Part shown: in pieces, positions 60,401 through 64,000 of the stretch
How the letters are laid out: each line of letters begins with the position of its first letter
Numbering within the stretch: position 1 is the stretch's first letter
Assembly (NCBI GenBank): GCA_017506865.1
Contig: JAFCMP010000544.1
Location: 496,001 to 560,000 of the forward strand
Direction of reading: 5' to 3'
Length of the DNA: 64,000 nucleotides
From: Tribonema minus
Lineage: Eukaryota > Sar > Xanthophyceae > Tribonematales > Tribonemataceae
The notes under the pieces: generated by a model
What the model was told of the DNA's origin: nothing
The model's database searches: none
Seen by the model: only the letters and a program-made list of their open reading frames with translations
Position numbers and translations under genes: made by a program

Positions 60401-61959
60401 CTTGCTGCTGCATTGGCGGGCCGCAGCTGGACACGCTCTTCATCACCTCCGCGTGCATAGGTGAGTGCCGCTGCGTGTTGAAGTTGAAGTTCATCATCAC
60501 CTGCACTGGAGTTGAATTCTTCATCACGGTTTTCGCATACGTGAGCACACGGCGTGTTAAAGTAAAACTTCTTTGTCACCTCCGCGTGCATGGGCGAGCA
60601 CGGGTGTGCTGCAGTTAAAATTTATAAGTCTTTCGTTTTGAAGTTTGCGAGTTTTGACACATTTGCAGATTCAGCGGGGCAGGTGCTTGCAAGCATGCAT
60701 CTGGTTGCCTTCCTTAACTCTGTCAGCAATCATATAGAAGTATGCGAATCAGTGTCTAGACGTTTAGATGATTGAATGCTACTACTCTTGAGCAGATGTA
60801 GTTGCAGCAATGGCTGCTGAAGGAGCAGAGGGGCGGGACAGGGGCGGAGGGGCTGCTATGCTACAGCTACAGACTTTACAGCAGACTTTACAGCATGCGA
60901 CGCAATCCAGCAGTTGATTGTGTCTGTATCAAATGGTGTAATAGCAACACAGCAAGGGCTACTGTGCGCTTGAACGTTAAGTAAGGGTAGCATTTCGGAC
61001 TGCTCGAGGTGTCTGCCAAACTTGTCTGACATCCCCACGGTCACTTCACTTGCGTTATCTTGTGTTTGCTGCATCGCCTCTGCTTTATCAGTCCAATCTG
61101 TCCAACAATGACATGAAACCGATATACTTCGCAGTACTTGAGAATATACTTCACAATGATGACTCTATAATGGCAAGCTTCTGCATTACCTTGCCCGCCA
61201 TCTGTTGTGCAGCTCACACGCGCGCCTCCCTGACGTCAACTCAGTTGTTACGTGCGCGTTGCTGTGCTTGATTACTGGTGCACTGGCAAAGCCGCTGCTC
61301 ATGCTGACCTCTGTTGCGTCCCCTTGTCAATGCCATGTTTGCTTCATTGTCAGGGCTGACTGATGGCGAACTGAAGGTGAGCACAGGCGCTGTGGGATGC
61401 ATTGCGTTACAGTCACGGTGGGCTGCGCAATGAACACATAATTGACTTGAGTGGCGGAGACTGCATATAGTTTACTGCTGCCAACGCGTGTAGCGTGCAA
61501 CCCGAGCAAATGAGCAGGACTTACTATGGGTTCCGGTTTGGAATTGCTTTTGGCATGAGTGGAGAACTTGTCATGGACAACAGTAAGCTCTTCCACACCA
61601 TCATTCTCGGGGAGGGGCGCACACTCGGAGCAGTCTGCCATGGCTTCAAGCAGCGAGGAATGTGGCTCAGGGTAGTCGTCACCATCCCTTGCGCGTGCAT
61701 CAGCAATACAGTATGCTTTTGGCATGCTAGACTAGTTCCAGGGCACCTGCGGCCTGTCTGCGACTCTGCGCGCGCTGATGCTAAGGCAGTAACGCGAGTG
61801 ACCGTCAACCTATGCTGTGCGCACATGCTGACACGTCGCCTTGCCTCCCCGGATTGATTTTGTTGCTTGCCGCAGCAACAACCGTGGGCAGGGGGTCTCA
61901 TGGCGATCAAGCTCGGCAAAGGCTTCCGTGGCATTCCCGAGGCGCGCTTCTTCGGCTGA
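48476..61959 (+). CDS. SMP-30/gluconolactonase/regucalcin-family lactonase with N-terminal membrane anchor (15 exons)
   Basis: Exons: 48476-48577, 49221-49292, 50459-50559, 51731-51833, 52493-52558, 53438-53475, 54190-54277, 55257-55303, 56157-56222, 57169-57236, 58171-58221, 59112-59200, 60388-60460, 61354-61376, 61876-61959 (TGA 61957-61959). The lengths sum to 1071; every phase agrees; 356 residues. The family forms six-bladed propellers that hydrolyse sugar and other lactones with one divalent metal. The metal ligands of regucalcin (Glu18, Asn154, Asp204) are matched by E63 (VGEGVVWD), N209 (YNATSFSPDG) and D260 (NPDGATVDA). Substrate residues Arg101 and Asn103 are matched by R153 and N155 (IRLNDG). 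WVAEFWAGRI, IGGPQLDTLFITSA and the C-terminal QPWAGGLMAI are also typical. Residues 5-21 are hydrophobic and followed by QRRRKDAARR, suggesting a membrane anchor or targeting segment; by charge the catalytic domain would face the cytosol. The real substrate is unknown. The ATG at 48476 is the first in frame. Confidence 0.93.
50136..50272 (+). mobile_element. Dispersed element, copy C
   Basis: ATGTATAAAATGTAAAGGTG, GTGGTGGAAGGCACTGGCGG, CACCCAGAGCTCTACGATAC and TTTGATTCATTTCCACG match copies A, B and D. The peptide reading GGRHWRLTTPCHPELYDTLI is close to the minus-strand readings of B and D. It lies in intron 2 of the SMP-30 gene. Confidence 0.75.
50560..51480 (+). repeat. Five-copy array of the SMP-30 exon 3 3' boundary
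   Basis: The exon end CGCCTGTACCGGCTGCGCTA, TCAGACAAGGTAGGCAT recurs near 50727, 50913, 51089, 51270 and, weakly, 51437, with a period of about 180 bp. TCAGACGAGGT is kept in three copies. Shared spacers include TGTATGTGTAGCATACATGTCA, GGGGGCATGCGTTCTGTATGG and AGCGAGCGGGGCAGGCACGT. Confidence 0.9.
51575..52262 (+). repeat. Copies of both boundaries of SMP-30 exon 4
   Basis: Upstream, CCGCAGGGAAGTGGTGTCGT then GGGAGCTGCCGAAGCGCG (from 51579) is a near-perfect copy of the exon 4 start at 51726. Downstream, CTCATGGGCTTTGAGGTTTG or close variants with CGACTCTCCC occur near 51878, 52066 and 52228, copying the exon end and GT donor at 51819-51840. Confidence 0.85.
53928..54150 (+). repeat. Minisatellite, ATGATGCCTACATACC type
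   Basis: About eight units of 25-45 bp built from GATGATGCCTACATACCCCA and TGCCATGATTGCTGATGT fill SMP-30 intron 6 just upstream of exon 7. Confidence 0.8.
54495..54719 (+). other. Intronic open reading with protein-like segment
   Basis: A 74-residue reading in SMP-30 intron 7 contains WEPVLHKIWKQFARD, PNSGRLSLRQLRGRV and SELLAQQQL. Its composition is more protein-like than other intronic frames, and DPNSGRLSLRQLR faintly recalls an EF-hand loop. There is no clear start, no relative in the window and no splice frame joining it to the host gene. Confidence 0.25.
54735..55128. repeat. Telomere-like tracts of both orientations
   Basis: TTAGGG-rich sequence at 54742-54860 (plus) and CCCTAACC/CCATGACC-rich sequence at 55067-55124 (minus) flank a GC-rich block in SMP-30 intron 7. 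GACGCCGCTGACTG.GCTGCT also occurs at 54991 and before exon 8 (55214). Confidence 0.75.
55806..56100 (+). repeat. Two-copy tandem duplication before SMP-30 exon 9
   Basis: TGCATGCAGCTGTCTCCTGT...GCGAGGCATTGCT, CATGCCATCTTGAAAT and CACCTGTCAAGCACC are repeated in the same order about 165 bp apart (55808-55945, 55973-56098). Confidence 0.8.
56716..56772. repeat. Fold-back telomere-like palindrome
   Basis: Plus-strand TTAGGG units switch abruptly to CCCTAA units (TTAGGGTAACCCTAACCC), giving a G-strand/C-strand inverted arrangement of about 57 bases in SMP-30 intron 9. Confidence 0.85.
57266..57480 (+). repeat. Two-copy tandem duplication after SMP-30 exon 10
   Basis: GTTGTAACTGGCA.ACGTGCGC, GCGGGAGCACA.GCGT.GAACACAAGTTGGCC and GCACTCAG.CGAGC recur about 102 bp apart (57268 and 57370). 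Confidence 0.8.
58338..58417 (-). ncRNA. tRNA-derived sequence, Ile(AAT)-like (SINE or tRNA pseudogene)
   Basis: Read on the minus strand it begins GTCTGACAGCTTAGTGGCTA, a good A box (AGCTTAGTGG). GGGGCTAATAAGGCC resembles the anticodon arm of tRNA-Ile (loop CTAATAA), and AGTTCAATTCC is a near-consensus B box. The acceptor ends do not pair well, so it is more likely a SINE head or decayed tRNA than a working gene. It lies in SMP-30 intron 11, antisense to the gene. Confidence 0.4.
58753..58835 (+). repeat. Telomere-like tract
   Basis: GGTTAGGGTTAGGGTTAAGG and variants run for about 80 bases in SMP-30 intron 11. Confidence 0.85.
59320..59400 (+). repeat. Copy of the SMP-30 exon 12 3' boundary
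   Basis: GCATCGCGCCAGGCGGCTCT, ACAGTGCGCAGAATTGTGAT, ACCGCATGTGAGTCAGGGGA repeat the exon 12 end and donor at 59152-59212 over about 70 bases. A fragment (CTGATACCACATGCGACGCA) occurs near 59629. Confidence 0.85.
59659..59770 (-). mobile_element. Dispersed element, copy D
   Basis: The minus-strand reading ATTGGTGGAAGGCACTTGCG, CACCTAAAGCTCTACGATCT, TTTGATTCGTTTCCATGAC is about 90% identical by eye to copy B, and both extend through a shared TGACTGCAGCAGCGGCGACC. The translated block is TVIGGRHLRLTILCHLKLYD then LLIRFH. Confidence 0.8.
60095..60620 (+). repeat. Duplications around SMP-30 exon 13
   Basis: CTGCC.TACTGGAGCAAGAA.CCCAA..CTCACA occurs at 60124 and 60292. Downstream, CATCATCACCTGCACTGG (60491) and TTTGTCACCTCCGCGTGCAT with GGGCGAGCACGG (60571) echo the exon end CATCACCTCCGCGTGCATAG and GTGAGTG at 60441-60467. 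Confidence 0.7.
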
Positions 61960-64000
61960 GTCTGCTGGTCTCAGCGCCTTTCATAATGGCACATACCGAT
62001 CTGAGAACCCGCATGCAACGGCCTCTGTTTGAAGGCAGATGTCATCTGAGAGACAAGGGGATGTAAAAGGTTGCGCTCACAGACCGCAACTGCGGCTCGT
62101 GAGGAGTTTTGAGAGTGGGAACCGCGCCATTGGATTGAACACTGTGAGTTCAGCAGCAGCCACGTTGTCTCAGCATTTTTGTGGGAAACCGCTGCAGCTA
62201 TAAGCTAGCGTTAGTATGGGGGCAGGGCAGACAGAGAGAGCAGGACAGTGAGAACAGCGCATGTCAAGCAAAGCCCTGGTGGGCACAAGGTATAGCTGTT
62301 CTGGAACTTTTTTGCGGCAAAGTTTGTGGCAACATTTTGCATTGCCAGACATTGCCATGTGCAGGTCTTGTCTGATGATTGACAGATTTACGTGCGTCTT
62401 TTCACAATGCAATGATGCAATGCATCCATTGCTTCCGGTCGGTGCACCTCTTTGCGTTAGCCTTGCCTTGCAAATACGCATGCGCAACGAGCATTTGCCT
62501 GCATGACTGATGCTCAGCTACCGCAGTTATTATCATGTGCAGGGCAAGTATCTCCTGAGTTGTGATTGAACGCTCGTCTTGCTGATTGCTTGCGTCACTT
62601 GTTGGAATACAGTAGCTGACGTAGTGTATCGAGGATCTTTCATGTTTCAACCCCCAGAAGATGACAAGAGAGCCGAGCCTTGGATCCAGACATCTGAACG
62701 CATGACTCGATGTGCGCTGCTACAGTAACCGGCATTTACTTGCCCTCAGGCGGCCCTGGCGGCGATAGGCTGATGAAGCCAGGCATGATTCTTCACCAAA
62801 CAAGCAAATATTGGACACTACTATTCCCGCACACTGACACATCCGAGCAGCAACCCGTGTTGTCATTGATGCAAGGCGGCGGTGAGATCGCCCGCTATGC
62901 AGGCAACAAACATGTTTACTGATGCCACTGCTCAGCAGCACACACACACACAGTCGCGTCTTTGCTTACAGTAAGGTTGCCTGGCAGAGGCACTGACCGA
63001 ATACAGTATTGTCGAGTAGCAAGCATGACCCTCAGTGCCCCTTCTCTGCCATGTCAGTGCTCGGCGATCAGCAACTCTAACAATGTTGGCATGCAATCGC
63101 ACCCAGACACCCTGTGACTGCCGCATGGCCATAGCGGCCATGCTCTAGACATCACACAGACGTCCTGAATCGCATGTATTTGACTTGAGGGGGTTGTACA
63201 AGTGCCTGGACGGGAGCAGCATGCGAGTAGCTGTGAGTGTACAGAACAGAACCATTTCAGCAGCAGAGACCCAGGTTTTCCGCGAGGACCCTGTCATTAT
63301 GCAAAGCGCAGCCTGCCGTGGGGCGCAACACTCAGCAGCGCAACCTCAACTATCCAGCACCATAACTGCCAACTGCAAGAGTCACGGTTTCACGACACCC
63401 AAACGCGGCAGCTTCTCCTTGCCTCGCCGCTTGTGCATGCATTTTTGAAGGGCGATGTGTTGGGATGCCGGGCGATGCTCGTCTCATGCATGGCAACGGC
63501 CGCTGCGACACTCGCCCTACGCGAGTAAGCAGCGAGTCGCCGCTGTGTACCTACCATATATATGCAGCATTACTATACAGCTACGGCTGAAGGCCTCGTG
63601 TCATGCACTACTACCCCCCTCCCGTTACCCCTTTGTATGAATGCCCCAGCCCGCGTAGGGCCCGCTCGTCGAGGCACCGGCGCATGCAGGTGACCACGGC
63701 GCTATGGTACACGATACTTCAAGTTGAAGCATAGTAGATGAGTACCATGAAGCTGCTCTGCTGGAGCGCAGCGTTTCGTGCCAAAACCCCCAAACGCAGC
63801 CATGTGCTCATGCTCTGCAGTGCGGGGGCTGGCATCGGTGTTGCGTAGCAGGTCTGAGTGTGCAGGGGGAGAGAACAGGGGAGGGGGGGGCGGGGGCAGC
63901 AGTTTTGCTGCATATCTGAGAATGCCCGTCACCCCTTCCTGGTGCAATTCCCTCCTGCGCACTCGTGTGTGGCTTAGACCCTCAGAGCGGTGGTCTCGCC
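61960..64000. other. Downstream spacer, no gene recognised
   Basis: No exon series or family is visible. The first bases should be the 3' untranslated region of the SMP-30 gene. A CA microsatellite stands at 62940-62952. ACTTCAAGTTGAAGC at 63717 is another copy of the intron-type motif. Confidence 0.45.
62062..62066 (+). terminator. Possible TGTAA polyadenylation signal of the SMP-30 gene
   Basis: TGTAA is the usual 3'-end signal of many green algae. This one lies 103 bases after the stop codon, a normal distance. A five-base word can occur by chance and UTP21 has no equivalent nearby. Confidence 0.35.

Overview
The window is nuclear DNA of an intron-rich eukaryote. I see no operons, ribosome-binding sites, CRISPR arrays or rRNA. 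Spliced genes with GT-AG (and a few GC-AG) introns, many degenerate TTAGGG tracts, (CTG)n microsatellites, an ankyrin-type family common in algae and a possible TGTAA 3'-end signal together suggest a unicellular alga. A green alga is the best guess, but a haptophyte or stramenopile is not excluded. That taxonomic placement is inference.

Layout. 1-11.2 kb is gene-poor and holds intronless, damaged genes: a minus-strand protein of unknown family (3052-4247, frameshifted), an ankyrin-type repeat gene (about 5100-5713, stop plus frameshift), a BTB-BACK gene with a MATH-like tail (8223-9669, two frameshifts), and a decayed relative of the unknown family (10279-10548). 11214-45338 is one very large gene. 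I reassembled it by hand from 33 exons whose phases all agree, giving a 1185-residue homologue of UTP21/WDR36, a WD40 subunit of the UTP-B complex of the small-subunit processome. 45339-48475 is intergenic. 48476-61959 is a second large gene with 15 exons and 356 residues: an SMP-30/gluconolactonase/regucalcin-family six-bladed propeller with a probable N-terminal membrane anchor. 61960-64000 has no recognisable gene.

The most striking feature is in the introns. Next to most exons, the exon-intron boundary has been copied in tandem into the neighbouring intron, as 2-9 degenerate units of about 60-240 bp that often keep the splice-site dinucleotides. Both large genes show it. At UTP21 exon 24 two copies are still open and phase-neutral (1-1), so they could work as cassette exons. 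Introns also carry interstitial telomere-like tracts, some fold-back, a 766-bp element with 44-bp terminal inverted repeats, a 212-bp hairpin MITE, four copies of a short dispersed element with a conserved peptide reading, a tRNA-like sequence and an over-used ACTTGAAGT word.

The two housekeeping-type genes are unrelated in function (ribosome biogenesis; metal-dependent lactone hydrolysis) and appear to be plain neighbours on the plus strand. The reading frame is unbroken over about 4.6 kb of their exons, while all three intronless genes are broken. This argues that the latter are real pseudogenes rather than victims of poor sequence quality.
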